Below, piece after piece: positions 33,675-44,086 of a DNA stretch of 64,000 nt (its first letter is position 1; each line of letters begins with the position of its first letter). The position numbers were made by a program, and so were the translations under genes. The notes below the pieces were generated by a model. That model was not told the DNA's origin and searched no databases. It worked only from the letters and a program-made list of their open reading frames with translations. Location of the stretch: NCBI RefSeq assembly GCF_026625725.1, contig NZ_CP113060.1, positions 3,726,001-3,790,000 of the forward strand, read 5' to 3'. Origin of the DNA: Pseudomonas sp. SL4(2022) (lineage in GTDB: Bacteria > Pseudomonadota > Gammaproteobacteria > Pseudomonadales > Pseudomonadaceae).

Positions 33675-36295
33675 TGAGCAGCCCAGTGAACACTCAATAC
33701 CGCAAACCGCTGGCCGGCACGTCGCTGGATTATTTCGATACCCGCGAGGCGGTCGATGCCATCACCCCGGGTGCCTACGCCAAGCTGCCGTACACCAGCC
33801 GCGTGCTGGCCGAGCAACTGGTGCGTCGCTGCGAACCTGCAGCACTGGCTGATGCGCTCAAGCAGCTGATTGACCGCAAGCAAGATCTGGATTTTCCCTG
33901 GTACCCGGCGCGGGTGGTGTGTCACGACATTCTCGGCCAGACCGCGCTGGTCGACCTGGCTGGCTTGCGTGATGCCATCGCCGAGCAAGGGGGCGACCCG
34001 GCCAAGGTCAACCCAGTGGTGCCGACCCAACTGATCGTCGACCACTCCCTGGCTGTGGAATTCGCCGGCTTTGACCCGGATGCGTTCGAGAAGAACCGCG
34101 CCGTGGAAGAGCGCCGCAACGAGGACCGCTTCCACTTTATCGAGTGGACCAAGACAGCGTTCAAGAACGTCGACGTGATCCCGGCCGGCAACGGCATCAT
34201 GCACCAGATCAACCTGGAGAAAATGAGCCCGGTGATCCAGGCGCGTGGCGGTATTGCGTTCCCGGACACCTGTGTAGGCACCGACTCGCACACCCCGCAC
34301 GTCGATGCCCTGGGCGTGATCGCCATTGGTGTTGGCGGCCTGGAAGCTGAGACGGTGATGCTCGGTTTGCCGTCGATGATGCGCTTGCCCGACATTGTCG
34401 GCGTCGAGCTGACCGGCAAACGCCAGCCTGGGATCACCGCCACCGATATCGTCCTGGCGTTGACCGAGTTTTTGCGCCAGTCGCGGGTGGTCGGCGCCTG
34501 GGTCGAGTTCTTCGGCGAAGGCGCAGGCAGCCTGTCCATCGGTGACCGTGCAACCATCTCCAATATGTGCCCGGAGTACGGCGCAACGGCGGCGATGTTC
34601 TACATCGACCAGCAGACCATCGACTACCTCAAGCTTACCGGGCGTGAGCCGGAGCAGGTGACGCTGGTCGAGCACTACGCCAAAACCACCGGCCTGTGGG
34701 CTGATGCCCTGGTCAGTGCTGAATATGAGCGCGTGCTGAGCTTCGACCTGTCGATCGTGGTGCGCAACATGGCCGGCCCGAGCAACCCGCACAAGCGCCT
34801 GCCGACCTCGGCGCTGCACGAGCGTGGCATTGCCGATGAGGCCAAGTTGGCCGCTGGCAAGCTGGAGGAGGGGGAGGGCCTGATGCCGGATGGCGCGGTG
34901 ATCATCGCCGCCATCACCAGCTGCACCAACACCTCCAACCCGCGCAACGTGGTGGCGGCCGGCCTGCTGGCGAAAAAAGCCAACCAGCTCGGCCTGCTGC
35001 GCAAGCCCTGGGTCAAGACGTCCTTCGCGCCGGGTTCGAAAGTCGCCAAGTTGTACCTGGAAGAGGCTGGCCTGCTGAGTGAGCTGGAACAGCTGGGTTT
35101 TGGCATCGTCGCCTACGCCTGCACCACCTGTAACGGCATGTCCGGTGCACTGGATCCGGTGATCCAGCAAGAAATCATCGACCGTGACTTGTATGCCACT
35201 GCCGTGCTGTCCGGTAACCGCAACTTTGACGGCCGCATCCACCCATATGCCAAGCAGGCGTTTCTGGCTTCGCCGCCGCTTGTAGTGGCTTACGCCATTG
35301 CCGGTACCGTGCGTTTTGACATTGAGCAGGATGTGCTCGGTCATGACCAAAACGGCAATCCGATCACCCTCAAAGACCTGTGGCCGAGCGACGAAGAGAT
35401 CGACGCCATCGTCGCCTCCTCGGTGAAGCCTGAGCAATTCCGGCAGATCTATATCCCGATGTTCGATTTGGGCACTGTCACCGAGGCCGAAAGCCCGTTG
35501 TACGACTGGCGACCGATGAGCACCTACATCCGTCGCCCGCCTTACTGGGAAGGGGCGCTGGCCGGTGAGCGTACGCTCAAGGGCATGCTGCCGCTGGCGA
35601 TCCTGCCGGACAACATCACCACCGATCACCTGTCGCCGTCCAACGCCATCCTGCTGGATTCGGCGGCCGGTGAGTACCTGCACAAAATGGGCTTGCCGGA
35701 AGAGGACTTCAACTCCTACGCCACCCACCGCGGTGACCACCTGACCGCGCAGCGCGCCACCTTCGCCAACCCGCAGTTGGTCAACGAAATGGCCGTGGTT
35801 GACGGTGTGGTGAAGAAGGGTTCGCTGGCCCGCGTCGAGCCGCAAGGTCAGGTGATGCGCATGTGGGAGGCCATCGAAACCTACATGAACCGCAAGCAGA
35901 ACCTGATCATCGTCGCCGGTGCCGATTACGGCCAGGGCAGCTCGCGTGACTGGGCGGCCAAGGGCGTGCGCCTGGCGGGTGTGGAAGTAATCGCGGCAGA
36001 AGGGTTCGAGCGTATTCACCGCACCAACCTGGTGGGCATGGGCGTGCTGCCGGTCGAGTTCAAGCCGGGTACTACCCGCCTGACCCTCGGCCTCGACGGC
36101 ACCGAGAGTTATGACATCCAGGGCGATGTGTCGCCACGCTGTGACCTGACCCTGGTGGTCAATCGCCGCAATGGTGAAGTGGTCAAGGTGCCAGTGACCT
36201 GTCGTTTGGACACTGCAGCCGAAGTGCACGTGTACAAGGCCGGTGGCGTTCTGCAGCGTTTCGCTCAGGACTTCCTCGAAGGCGCCGTCGCCTGA
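33674..36295 (+). CDS. acnD: Fe/S-dependent 2-methylcitrate dehydratase AcnD
   Basis: 873 residues, aconitase family. Cluster ligands lie in ITSCTNTSNPRN and YACTTCNGMSG, and the swivelling domain carries YGQGSSRDWAAKG. AcnD dehydrates 2-methylcitrate to the trans isomer of 2-methylaconitate and therefore needs PrpF, whose gene follows. It replaces the cluster-free PrpD of enterobacteria. The start overlaps prpC by one base. A long open frame on the opposite strand is a by-product of codon bias. Confidence 0.95.
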   Translation: MSSPVNTQYRKPLAGTSLDYFDTREAVDAITPGAYAKLPYTSRVLAEQLVRRCEPAALADALKQLIDRKQDLDFPWYPARVVCHDILGQTALVDLAGLRDAIAEQGGDPAKVNPVVPTQLIVDHSLAVEFAGFDPDAFEKNRAVEERRNEDRFHFIEWTKTAFKNVDVIPAGNGIMHQINLEKMSPVIQARGGIAFPDTCVGTDSHTPHVDALGVIAIGVGGLEAETVMLGLPSMMRLPDIVGVELTGKRQPGITATDIVLALTEFLRQSRVVGAWVEFFGEGAGSLSIGDRATISNMCPEYGATAAMFYIDQQTIDYLKLTGREPEQVTLVEHYAKTTGLWADALVSAEYERVLSFDLSIVVRNMAGPSNPHKRLPTSALHERGIADEAKLAAGKLEEGEGLMPDGAVIIAAITSCTNTSNPRNVVAAGLLAKKANQLGLLRKPWVKTSFAPGSKVAKLYLEEAGLLSELEQLGFGIVAYACTTCNGMSGALDPVIQQEIIDRDLYATAVLSGNRNFDGRIHPYAKQAFLASPPLVVAYAIAGTVRFDIEQDVLGHDQNGNPITLKDLWPSDEEIDAIVASSVKPEQFRQIYIPMFDLGTVTEAESPLYDWRPMSTYIRRPPYWEGALAGERTLKGMLPLAILPDNITTDHLSPSNAILLDSAAGEYLHKMGLPEEDFNSYATHRGDHLTAQRATFANPQLVNEMAVVDGVVKKGSLARVEPQGQVMRMWEAIETYMNRKQNLIIVAGADYGQGSSRDWAAKGVRLAGVEVIAAEGFERIHRTNLVGMGVLPVEFKPGTTRLTLGLDGTESYDIQGDVSPRCDLTLVVNRRNGEVVKVPVTCRLDTAAEVHVYKAGGVLQRFAQDFLEGAVA

Positions 36296-36297
36296 TT

Positions 36298-36368
36298 CCG
36301 TAGGGTGGATGGCGCTTTTCCATCCACCGCTTTCACGCACCGAAGGTGAAGCGTGATCCACCCTACGG
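36298..36368. repeat. Palindromic intergenic repeat between acnD and prpF
   Basis: Outer arms CCGTAGGGTGGAT (36298-36310) and ATCCACCCTACGG (36356-36368) are perfect 13-bp inverted repeats. Inside are nested complementary pieces (GGATGG/CCATCC at 36307-36325, TCACGC/GCGTGA further in). The GTAGGGTGGAT end is one I recognise from dispersed palindromic elements in Pseudomonas and other proteobacteria. It sits within an operon, so the transcript would fold into a long hairpin. Confidence 0.7.
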
Positions 36369-36397
36369 CACTTTCACTCTTCAGCCAGGACCAAACC

Positions 36398-37585
36398 ATG
36401 GCTCATCCATCCCAGATTAGAATCCCTGCCACCTATATGCGTGGCGGTACCAGTAAGGGCGTGTTCTTCCGCCTGCAGGACCTGCCGCAAAGCTGCCAGG
36501 TTCCAGGCGCAGCGCGCGACAAGTTGTTTATGCGTGTGATCGGCAGCCCCGATCCCTATGCCGCGCAGATTGACGGCATGGGCGGCGCGACGTCCTCGAC
36601 CTCCAAATGCGTAATCCTCTCGAAAAGCAGTCAACCGGAGCACGACGTCGACTACCTCTATGGCCAGGTTTCGATTGATAAGGCCTTCGTCGACTGGAGC
36701 GGTAACTGCGGCAACCTGTCTACCGGTGCTGGGGCTTTTGCCATTCATGCCGGTCTGTTGGACCCTGCGCGCATCCCGGAAAACGGTGTGTGCGTGGTGC
36801 GGATCTGGCAGGCGAATATCCAGAAAACCATCATTGCCCATGTGCCGGTCAGTAATGGCCAGGTGCAGGAAACCGGCGACTTCGAACTGGATGGTGTCAC
36901 CTTTCCGGCCGCCGAGATCGTGCTGGAGTTCCTCGATCCGTCTGACGACGGCGAGGAGGGTGGCTCGATGTTCCCTACCGGCAACCTGGTGGACGACCTG
37001 GACGTGCCGGGTGTCGGCACCTTCAAGGCAACCCTGATCACTGCGGGCATTCCGACCGTGTTCGTCAATGCCGAGGACATCGGTTATCAGGGCACTGAAC
37101 TGCGCGAGCAGATCAACGGCGACCCTGAGCAGCTGGCGCGTTTCGAGAAAATCCGTGTGGCGGGGGCGTTGCGCATGGGGCTGATCAAAACGGCGGATGA
37201 GGCACTGACCCGCCAGCACACGCCGAAAATCGCCTTTGTTGCTAAACCCAAGGATTACCTGTCTTCCAGTGGCAAAACGGTGCCTGCGGGCGAGATCGAT
37301 CTGCTGGTGCGTGCGCTGTCTATGGGCAAGCTGCACCACGCCATGATGGGTACCTGCGCGGTGGCCATCGGCACCGCAGCGGCAATTCCCGGTACCTTGG
37401 TCAATCTGGCAGCGGGCGGCGGTGCGCGGGAGGCCGTGCGTTTTGGCCATCCATCCGGCACTTTACGCGTGGGTGCGCAGGCGGCGCTGGTCGATGGTCA
37501 GTGGACAGTAACCAAGGCGATCATGAGTCGCAGCGCACGAATCTTGATGGAAGGTTGGGTGCGTGTGCCGGGCGATATTTGGTAA
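36398..37585 (+). CDS. prpF: 2-methylaconitate cis-trans isomerase PrpF
   Basis: 395 residues from ATG at 36398 (CCAGGA upstream). The N-terminus IPATYMRGGTSKGVFF and the SWSGNCGN-like DWSGNCGNLSTGAGAFA are typical of the family, which has the diaminopimelate-epimerase fold. It isomerises trans-2-methylaconitate made by AcnD so that AcnB can rehydrate it. The 102-base gap to acnD is filled by the palindromic repeat. An open frame upstream to 36353 runs through that repeat and is not used. Confidence 0.94.
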   Translation: MAHPSQIRIPATYMRGGTSKGVFFRLQDLPQSCQVPGAARDKLFMRVIGSPDPYAAQIDGMGGATSSTSKCVILSKSSQPEHDVDYLYGQVSIDKAFVDWSGNCGNLSTGAGAFAIHAGLLDPARIPENGVCVVRIWQANIQKTIIAHVPVSNGQVQETGDFELDGVTFPAAEIVLEFLDPSDDGEEGGSMFPTGNLVDDLDVPGVGTFKATLITAGIPTVFVNAEDIGYQGTELREQINGDPEQLARFEKIRVAGALRMGLIKTADEALTRQHTPKIAFVAKPKDYLSSSGKTVPAGEIDLLVRALSMGKLHHAMMGTCAVAIGTAAAIPGTLVNLAAGGGAREAVRFGHPSGTLRVGAQAALVDGQWTVTKAIMSRSARILMEGWVRVPGDIW

Positions 37586-37598
37586 TGTTTAAACGTGA

Positions 37599-37632
37599 GA
37601 AAAGGCTCGAAGAGTTCGAGTCTTTTCTTTTA
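37599..37632 (+). terminator. Terminator of the prp operon
   Basis: A 13-bp stem with one G-U pair (37599-37611 with 37615-37627, loop GAG) is followed by TTTT. It stands between the convergent prpF and ppsR. Confidence 0.8.
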
Positions 37633-37652
37633 GCTTCAATGAGTTGTGCGAG

Positions 37653-38480
37653 TTACTTGAGGCGGCGCTCAACACCTTTTTCCACCAAGATCTTCGCGGA
37701 GATCTCTTCAACGGAGAAATAGGTGGAGTTGATAAAGTTGATGTTCTCGCGGCGGAACAGGTTTTCCACCTCGCGCACTTCGAACTCGCACTGTGCGAAG
37801 CTGGCGTAGCGGCTGTTGGGTTTGCGTTCGTGGCGAATGGCGGTTAGGCGATCCGGGTCGATGGTCAGGCCGAACAGCTTGTCCTTGTGCTTTCTCAGCA
37901 CGTCTGGCAACTGCAAGCGCTCCATGTCGTCTTCGGTCAACGGGTAATTGGCGGCACGAATGCCGTATTGCATGGCCATATACAGGCAGGTGGGCGTTTT
38001 ACCGCAGCGCGAGACGCCAACCAGAATCAGATCGGCCTTGTCGTAGTAATGGGTGCGCGCGCCATCGTCATTGTCGAGTGCGAAGTTCACTGCCTCGATA
38101 CGCTCCATGTAGTTGGAGTTGTGGCCGATGGAATGGGACTTGCCGACCGAGTACGAGGAGTGCGACGTCAGCTCCTGTTCGAGCGGGGCGAGAAAGGTCG
38201 AGAAGATGTCGATCATGAACCCTTCTGATTCGGCCAGAATGTCGCGGATGTCCTGGTTGACGATGGTGTCGAAGATGATCGGGCGAGAGCCGTCTTTCTC
38301 GGCTGCGTTGTTGATTTGTTGTACCATTGCGCGCGCTTTTTCCACACTGTCGATGTAGGGACGCGTGAGTTTGGTGAAATCGATGGTTTCAAACTGTGCC
38401 AACAGACTCTGGCCCAGGGTTTCGGCAGTAATGCCGGTGCCATCGGAGATAAAGAAAGCGGTTCGTTTCATTTGCGCCAT
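37653..38480 (-). CDS. ppsR: PEP synthase regulatory protein (bifunctional kinase/pyrophosphorylase) PpsR
   Basis: 275 residues, DUF299 family. The N-terminus [18 protein letters not shown] and the P-loop-like [15 protein letters not shown] near 154-168 are diagnostic. It inactivates PEP synthase by ADP-dependent phosphorylation of a threonine next to the catalytic histidine and reactivates it by phosphorolysis. The start is ATG at 38480 or, three codons in, ATG at 38471; the first has AAGG close by. It is divergent to its target ppsA across about 170 bases. Confidence 0.93.
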   Translation of the reverse strand: MAQMKRTAFFISDGTGITAETLGQSLLAQFETIDFTKLTRPYIDSVEKARAMVQQINNAAEKDGSRPIIFDTIVNQDIRDILAESEGFMIDIFSTFLAPLEQELTSHSSYSVGKSHSIGHNSNYMERIEAVNFALDNDDGARTHYYDKADLILVGVSRCGKTPTCLYMAMQYGIRAANYPLTEDDMERLQLPDVLRKHKDKLFGLTIDPDRLTAIRHERKPNSRYASFAQCEFEVREVENLFRRENINFINSTYFSVEEISAKILVEKGVERRLK

Positions 38481-38650
38481 GGGCCTTAAGCTGAGGACGA
38501 ATCTTGGCTATCATAGGCCCGCCTTTGCAGGGCCGATCTGGTCTGCATTGTTACTTATTTTCCAGGGCCAGGCCACAATCGTGCCGGCATGTTGCCGCCG
38601 AACTTTCCCAGCCCCTTGAGCTTTTCCAACACCTTAGTGGAGAGATCACC

Positions 38651-41023
38651 TTGGTAGAGTACGTAGTTTCCCTCGATAAGCTCGGCAATCATGATGTTGA
38701 GCACGTAGGGGGCAAGAACGCCTCCCTGGGCGAGATGATCAGCAACCTGGCCGGTGCTGGTGTATCGGTGCCCGGTGGTTTCGCCACTACGGCTCAGGCC
38801 TACCGAGACTTTCTCGAGCAGAGCGGGCTGAACGCACAGATTCATGCAGCCCTCGACGCCCTTGATGTTGATGACGTCAACGCGCTGGCCAAAACCGGTG
38901 CGCAGATCCGTCAGTGGGTGATGGACGCTGCTTTCCCCGAAGAATTGAACGCCCAGATCCGCACCGCCTTCGCCGAAATGGCTGGCGGTAACGACAATAT
39001 GGCCGTTGCCGTGCGTTCCTCGGCCACCGCCGAAGACCTGCCAGATGCATCATTTGCTGGCCAGCAGGAAACCTTCCTGAACATTCGCGGCGTGGACAAC
39101 GTGATCCGTGCTGCAAAGGAAGTGTTTGCCTCGCTGTTCAACGATCGCGCCATCGCCTACCGCGTACACCAGGGCTTTGACCACAAACTGGTCGCCCTGT
39201 CTGCTGGCGTGCAGCGCATGGTGCGTTCGGAAACCGGCACTGCCGGTGTGATGTTCACTCTGGACACCGAGTCGGGCTTCCGTGATGTGGTGTTTATCAC
39301 CGGCGCTTACGGCCTCGGCGAAACCGTGGTGCAGGGTGCGGTCAACCCCGACGAGTTCTACGTACACAAGCAGACGCTGGAAGCCGGTCGCCCAGCGATT
39401 CTACGCCGCAATTTGGGCAGCAAAGCGATCAAGATGATCTACGGCGATGAAGCCAAGGCCGGAAAATCGGTCAAGGTGGTCGACGTAGATCGCGCCGAAC
39501 GTGCACGCTTCTGCCTGACGGATGCCGAAGTCAGCGAGCTGGCCAAGCAGGCGATGATCATCGAGAAGCACTACGGCCGTCCGATGGATATCGAGTGGGC
39601 CAAGGACGGTGATGACGGCAAGCTATACATCGTGCAAGCCCGCCCGGAAACGGTGAAAAGTCGTTCCAGCGTCAATGTCATGGAGCGTTATCTGCTGAAG
39701 GAAACTGGCACTGTGCTGGTTGAAGGCCGCGCCATTGGACAGAAGATCGGCGCGGGTAAGGTGCGGGTGATTCACGATGTATCGGAAATGGACAAGGTCC
39801 AGCCTGGCGACGTGCTGGTCTCCGACATGACCGATCCGGATTGGGAGCCGGTGATGAAACGCGCCAGCGCCATCGTCACCAACCGTGGCGGGCGTACCTG
39901 CCATGCGGCGATCATCGCCCGTGAACTGGGTATTCCGGCGGTAGTGGGTTGTGGCAACGCTACCCAGGTGCTCAAAGACGGTATGGGGGTGACGGTTTCC
40001 TGTGCCGAAGGCGACACCGGCTTTATCTTCGAGGGCGAGCTGGGTTTCGATATTCGCAAGAACTCGGTCGATGCCATGCCTGAGCTGCCGTTCAAAATCA
40101 TGATGAACGTCGGCAATCCTGACCGCGCCTTCGACTTCGCCCAGCTGCCGAACGAAGGCGTAGGTCTTGCGCGCCTGGAGTTCATCATCAACCGCATGAT
40201 TGGCGTGCACCCGAAAGCGCTGCTGAACTATGCCGGCCTGCCACCGGAGATCAAGGACAGCGTCGAGAAGCGTATCGCCGGTTACGATGACCCGGTCAAC
40301 TTCTACGTCGAGAAGCTGGTTGAGGGCATCAGTACCCTGGCTGCGGCGTTCTGGCCGAAGAAGGTCATCGTGCGTCTGTCGGACTTCAAGTCCAACGAAT
40401 ACGCTAACCTGATCGGCGGCAAACTCTACGAGCCGGAAGAAGAGAACCCGATGCTCGGCTTCCGTGGCGCGTCGCGTTACATCAGTGAATCGTTCCGCGA
40501 CTGTTTCGAGCTCGAGTGCCGCGCGCTGAAGAAAGTGCGCAATGAGATGGGGCTGACCAACGTCGAAATCATGGTGCCGTTCGTGCGCACCCTCGGCGAG
40601 GCCTCGCAAGTGGTTGAGCTGTTGGCGAAGAATGGCTTGGCGCGCGGTCAGGATGGTCTCAAGGTCATCATGATGTGCGAACTGCCGTCCAACGCTATTC
40701 TGGCTGAGGAATTCCTGGAGTTCTTCGATGGCTTCTCCATCGGTTCCAATGACCTGACCCAGCTGACCCTGGGCCTGGATCGTGACTCCGGCATCGTCGC
40801 GCACCTGTTCGATGAGCGTAATCCGGCGGTTAAGAAGTTGCTGAGCAATGCTATTCAGGCTTGTAACAAGGCGGGCAAGTACATCGGCATCTGCGGTCAG
40901 GGGCCTTCTGATCATCCAGATCTGGCACGTTGGCTGATGGAGCAGGGGATTGAGAGTGTGTCACTGAACCCGGATTCGGTCCTCGATACTTGGTTCTTCC
41001 TGGCCGAAGGCCAGTCGACCTGA
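38651..41023 (+). CDS. ppsA: Phosphoenolpyruvate synthase PpsA
   Basis: 790 residues from a TTG start at 38651, which has GGAGA eight bases upstream and begins the conserved sequence [20 protein letters not shown]; an open frame reaching 38504 is not conserved. The ATP-grasp domain comes first ([40 protein letters not shown]). The mobile domain has [15 protein letters not shown], with the phosphorylated His and the PpsR-targeted Thr before it. The PEP/pyruvate barrel is last ([32 protein letters not shown]). It converts pyruvate to PEP for gluconeogenesis, fitting the nearby pyruvate-yielding methylcitrate pathway. Confidence 0.95.
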   Translation: MVEYVVSLDKLGNHDVEHVGGKNASLGEMISNLAGAGVSVPGGFATTAQAYRDFLEQSGLNAQIHAALDALDVDDVNALAKTGAQIRQWVMDAAFPEELNAQIRTAFAEMAGGNDNMAVAVRSSATAEDLPDASFAGQQETFLNIRGVDNVIRAAKEVFASLFNDRAIAYRVHQGFDHKLVALSAGVQRMVRSETGTAGVMFTLDTESGFRDVVFITGAYGLGETVVQGAVNPDEFYVHKQTLEAGRPAILRRNLGSKAIKMIYGDEAKAGKSVKVVDVDRAERARFCLTDAEVSELAKQAMIIEKHYGRPMDIEWAKDGDDGKLYIVQARPETVKSRSSVNVMERYLLKETGTVLVEGRAIGQKIGAGKVRVIHDVSEMDKVQPGDVLVSDMTDPDWEPVMKRASAIVTNRGGRTCHAAIIARELGIPAVVGCGNATQVLKDGMGVTVSCAEGDTGFIFEGELGFDIRKNSVDAMPELPFKIMMNVGNPDRAFDFAQLPNEGVGLARLEFIINRMIGVHPKALLNYAGLPPEIKDSVEKRIAGYDDPVNFYVEKLVEGISTLAAAFWPKKVIVRLSDFKSNEYANLIGGKLYEPEEENPMLGFRGASRYISESFRDCFELECRALKKVRNEMGLTNVEIMVPFVRTLGEASQVVELLAKNGLARGQDGLKVIMMCELPSNAILAEEFLEFFDGFSIGSNDLTQLTLGLDRDSGIVAHLFDERNPAVKKLLSNAIQACNKAGKYIGICGQGPSDHPDLARWLMEQGIESVSLNPDSVLDTWFFLAEGQST

Positions 41024-41045
41024 TCGCCCGCTGACATCTTGATCC

Positions 41046-41073
41046 AAGGGCGGGTTTATCCTGCCCTTTTTTG
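41046..41073 (+). terminator. Intrinsic terminator of ppsA
   Basis: AAGGGCGGG (41046-41054) pairs with CCTGCCCTT (41060-41068) with one G-U pair, loop TTTAT, followed by a T run. Confidence 0.8.
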
Positions 41074-41165
41074 TGCCAGCACATTCCTGTGCTTCACTCC
41101 CGGGGCCGCCTGATGCGGCATGAATGAAGTTTTCCCGGTAATGGGTTGTACCAGAGCGAACATAG

Positions 41166-42173
41166 ATGCAAAGCAGCAGTGAGCTTTTTCCCGTCGCCTT
41201 GATCAGCGCGGAGTTTCGAGGAGACCTGAGTGAGGACGTTTATCGCCTCAAGCCAGGTAATAGTCCGGACAGCAGTGTCGAGTTGGCCCTGACGCGCCTT
41301 GGGCGTGCTGGGCATGAGCAGGCGCGCGGTGTTCCGGTGCTCCTTATTCCCGGTAGTTTTTCCAATCGCCGCTTCTGGTATTCGCCCAAGTGCATTGGCC
41401 TGGGGCCGTTTCTGGCGCGCGCCGGTTTTGATGTTTGGATAGCTGAAATGCGTGGTCATGGTCTTTCGCCGCGCAACCGCGACTATGAGCGCAATACGGT
41501 CAGTGATTATGTGCGCTATGACCTGCCGGCGATCGCTGATTTTGTCTATGAACAGAATCCGCAGAAAGCCCACTGGCTGGGTCATTCGTTGGGTGGAATT
41601 ATTCTTGCGGGTGGTCTTGGCGGGCATCATCTGGATGAGACTAAAGTGGCTTCCTGTGTGCTATTTGGTAGTCAGGTTAGCCGGATCTACTGGCCGCTAA
41701 AGATTCCGCCGGTGGAGTGGGGGGGGCGTTTTCTGCTCAAGCGCTTTTCGCTTGTTTCTGGTCCTCGCTTCAAGCGCGGTCCGGAGGATGAGCCGATTGG
41801 CTTGGCTGTCGAGAGCTTGCGCTGGCATGGCTTATTTGGTCGCTTTGGTGATGCAGAGTGTGATTGGTGGGCGGGGTTGGCAGATGTGCGCGTACCGGTT
41901 ATGGCAGTTGCAGCATTAGGCGATAAACAAGATCCGGCTTGGGCTTGTGAAAAGCTGCTCAAGCAGTTTGGTTCGCCGTTGAGCGAGTTCCTTTGTCTGG
42001 GCAAGAAGCATGGTTTCAGCGGTGATTTCGGCCATGTAGAAATGCTCGTCAGCAAAGAGGCGCAGCGTGAGGTGTGGCCGCTGGTTGAACAATGGCTGCG
42101 CAAAAGCCCGCAGGTGGCTGCTGAGCTTGAGCGCGCCGAGCTAGAGCGAGAGAAAGCCGTTCCAGCTGAGTAA
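41166..42173 (+). CDS. Alpha/beta hydrolase
   Basis: 335 residues. Alpha/beta-hydrolase fold with the oxyanion segment [13 protein letters not shown] near 60, the nucleophile elbow HWLGHSLGG near 137-145, and a late [15 protein letters not shown] containing the catalytic histidine. No signal peptide is seen. The ribosome-binding site is weak. Family members range from lipases to esterases and the substrate is unknown. It is located between ppsA and rraA, as in other pseudomonads. Confidence 0.82.
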   Translation: MQSSSELFPVALISAEFRGDLSEDVYRLKPGNSPDSSVELALTRLGRAGHEQARGVPVLLIPGSFSNRRFWYSPKCIGLGPFLARAGFDVWIAEMRGHGLSPRNRDYERNTVSDYVRYDLPAIADFVYEQNPQKAHWLGHSLGGIILAGGLGGHHLDETKVASCVLFGSQVSRIYWPLKIPPVEWGGRFLLKRFSLVSGPRFKRGPEDEPIGLAVESLRWHGLFGRFGDAECDWWAGLADVRVPVMAVAALGDKQDPAWACEKLLKQFGSPLSEFLCLGKKHGFSGDFGHVEMLVSKEAQREVWPLVEQWLRKSPQVAAELERAELEREKAVPAE

Positions 42174-42279
42174 GCTTGCGGCTAGTATCGCGTTTTGGCG
42201 TCACGTCTGTGGCGGCGGCAATAAGATGATTTCGAGTGGACTGCCGGCGACATATTTATTTCATCCAAGGAGCTTTTCC

Positions 42280-42768
42280 ATGCACTACATCACCCCTGAT
42301 CTGTGTGACGCCTACCCTGAGCTGGTTCAAGTGGTTGAGCCGATGTTTAGCAACTTTGGTGGTCGTGATTCGTTTGGTGGTGAGATCGTCACCATCAAGT
42401 GCTTTGAGGACAACTCGCTGGTCAAGGAGCAGGTCGAGCAGCCCGGCAAGGGCAAGGTGATGGTGGTGGACGGCGGTGCTTCCATGAGGCGCGCACTGTT
42501 GGGCGATATGCTCGCCGAAAAGGCTGCGAAGAACGGCTGGGAAGGTATCGTGGTGTATGGCTGCGTGCGTGATGTCGACGTCCTGGCACAGACCGATCTG
42601 GGTATCCAGGCTCTGGCCAGTCACCCGATGAAGACGGACAAGCGTGGTATTGGTGATCTCAATGTCGCGGTGACCTTTGGCGGTGTGACCTTTCGTCCGG
42701 GCGAGTTTATCTATGCCGACAACAATGGCGTGATCATCTCGCCCTCTGCGCTGCAGATGCCGGAGTAG
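42280..42768 (+). CDS. rraA: RraA-family protein (RNase E activity regulator / HMG aldolase fold)
   Basis: 162 residues from ATG at 42280 with AAGGAG upstream. The hallmark is [19 protein letters not shown] followed by [12 protein letters not shown]. RraA binds RNase E and inhibits it in E. coli. Relatives with the same fold are 4-hydroxy-4-methyl-2-oxoglutarate aldolases, whose G...R-D substrate motif is also visible here, so enzymatic activity cannot be excluded. Confidence 0.88.
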   Translation: MHYITPDLCDAYPELVQVVEPMFSNFGGRDSFGGEIVTIKCFEDNSLVKEQVEQPGKGKVMVVDGGASMRRALLGDMLAEKAAKNGWEGIVVYGCVRDVDVLAQTDLGIQALASHPMKTDKRGIGDLNVAVTFGGVTFRPGEFIYADNNGVIISPSALQMPE

Positions 42769-42788
42769 GGCGCTTGCAGGAAACTGTT

Positions 42789-43784
42789 ATGCACGAAGGT
42801 GACAACGCGCAATGGGGCCTGGTGCACGCCTTTGTCCTTAATGGTCAGGGCGGTGCCCGCAGCATTGCCCGGCAGGAGTTGCACGGTCTGCTCTTGGGCG
42901 AGCAGGAAAGCCTCTGGCTGCATTGGGATCGTAGTCACCCGCAGACGCAGACTTGGTTGCGTGCCGACAGTGGCCTGAGCGCTTTTGCCTGCGACCTGCT
43001 ACTTGAAGAGAATACTCGTCCGCGCCTGCTGGCGTTGCCTGAGCAGCAATTGTTGCTGTTTCTGCGTGGACTGAACCTCAATCCCGGGGCGGAGCCTGAG
43101 GACATGGTCTCGGTGCGCATCTTTGCCGATGCGCAGCGCGCGATCTCCCTGCGGTTACGGCCTCTGCACGCAACCGAAGCCTTGATTGAGGACCTGCTGG
43201 CGGGTCGGGGGCCGAAAACCTCGGCTGAGCTGATTTTGCGCCTGGCGCATTACCTGACCGACAAGGTCGAACTGCTGGTCGGCGAGTTGTCCGAGCAGGT
43301 CGACGATCAGGAGGAGCGCGCCGATGCGCTGGAGAGTCAGGCCCCTGATCATGCTGCGCTGCTGCAAATCCGCCGCCGTGCCGCCAGCTTACGGCGTTTT
43401 CTGTCGCCACAGCGGGATATCTATGGGCAGCTCACGGCCAGTGCTCAGGCCTGGCTGGTCGGTGCCGATAGCAGCTACTGGAACGAGCTGAATAACCGCC
43501 TGACGCGCTACCTTGAAGAGCTGGAATTGAGCCGTGAGCGGGTCAATCTGCTGCTTGAGGCGGAAAATCGGCGGATGGATGAGCGGATGAACCACACCAT
43601 GTACCGCTTCGGCATCATCACCGGGATTTTCCTGCCGATGAGTTTTCTCACCGGACTGCTCGGTATCAATGTCGGCGGTATCCCAGGCTCGGAAAGCCCC
43701 CATGGGTTTCTCCTGGCGTGTTCGCTGATGGCCGCCGTGGCGCTGGTGCAGTGGCTGCTGTTTCGTCGCTTGCGCTGGATCTGA
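42789..43784 (+). CDS. cmaX: CorA/ZntB-type cation transporter CmaX
   Basis: 331 residues from ATG at 42789 (AGGAA upstream). A long cytoplasmic helical domain is followed by two C-terminal membrane helices (FGIITGIFLPMSFLTGLLGI and GFLLACSLMAAVALVQWLLF). The signature at the end of TM1 is GIN instead of the GMN of CorA, as found in ZntB-like members, so it may move Zn2+ or act as a proton-coupled transporter. In Pseudomonas this gene begins the cmaX-crfX-cmpX-sigX-oprF block tied to membrane homeostasis. Confidence 0.9.
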   Translation: MHEGDNAQWGLVHAFVLNGQGGARSIARQELHGLLLGEQESLWLHWDRSHPQTQTWLRADSGLSAFACDLLLEENTRPRLLALPEQQLLLFLRGLNLNPGAEPEDMVSVRIFADAQRAISLRLRPLHATEALIEDLLAGRGPKTSAELILRLAHYLTDKVELLVGELSEQVDDQEERADALESQAPDHAALLQIRRRAASLRRFLSPQRDIYGQLTASAQAWLVGADSSYWNELNNRLTRYLEELELSRERVNLLLEAENRRMDERMNHTMYRFGIITGIFLPMSFLTGLLGINVGGIPGSESPHGFLLACSLMAAVALVQWLLFRRLRWI

Positions 43785-43838
43785 TGTGACTCGCCCGGTA
43801 CTCGTCTCGTCTAGCCGACACATCCTGTGAGGTGCGCC

Positions 43839-44084
43839 ATGCACGATCCCTTTGAAGAATCACTGCGCGACTTGCTCAAGTCGCCCACCTCGAGTCATGA
43901 CGATGACGCCTGTCTGCATCGTGTGCTGAAAACCGCCAACCGCCAGGTCGGTGCAGGTGATCTGTTTGCCCTGATGGGACACTGGGCCGGCGCCTTGATG
44001 CTCGCGCTGAACAACGGTTCGGCGCATGTAGCGCCGGTCTCGCGTCGTAAAACCACCGAATCAACTGTTAATAAGGCTGACTGA
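43839..44084 (+). CDS. crfX: Small protein CrfX
   Basis: 81 residues from ATG at 43839. A polar acidic N-terminus (DPFEESLRDLLKSPTSSHDDD) precedes one moderately hydrophobic stretch (FALMGHWAGALMLAL), and the tail is basic. It is the conserved gene between cmaX and cmpX in Pseudomonas; its molecular role is not established. It lies two bases before cmpX. Confidence 0.85.
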   Translation: MHDPFEESLRDLLKSPTSSHDDDACLHRVLKTANRQVGAGDLFALMGHWAGALMLALNNGSAHVAPVSRRKTTESTVNKAD

Positions 44085-44086
44085 GC

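Noticed and set aside
33623..36361. Very long open frame (over 900 codons) on the minus strand opposite acnD
   Set aside because: It mirrors a clear acnD gene, has no ribosome-binding site, and its composition (His, Gln, Val, Gly rich) is typical of the reverse complement of GC-rich coding DNA.
39623..40915. Open frame of 430 codons opposite ppsA
   Set aside because: Antisense by-product; ppsA is unambiguous.
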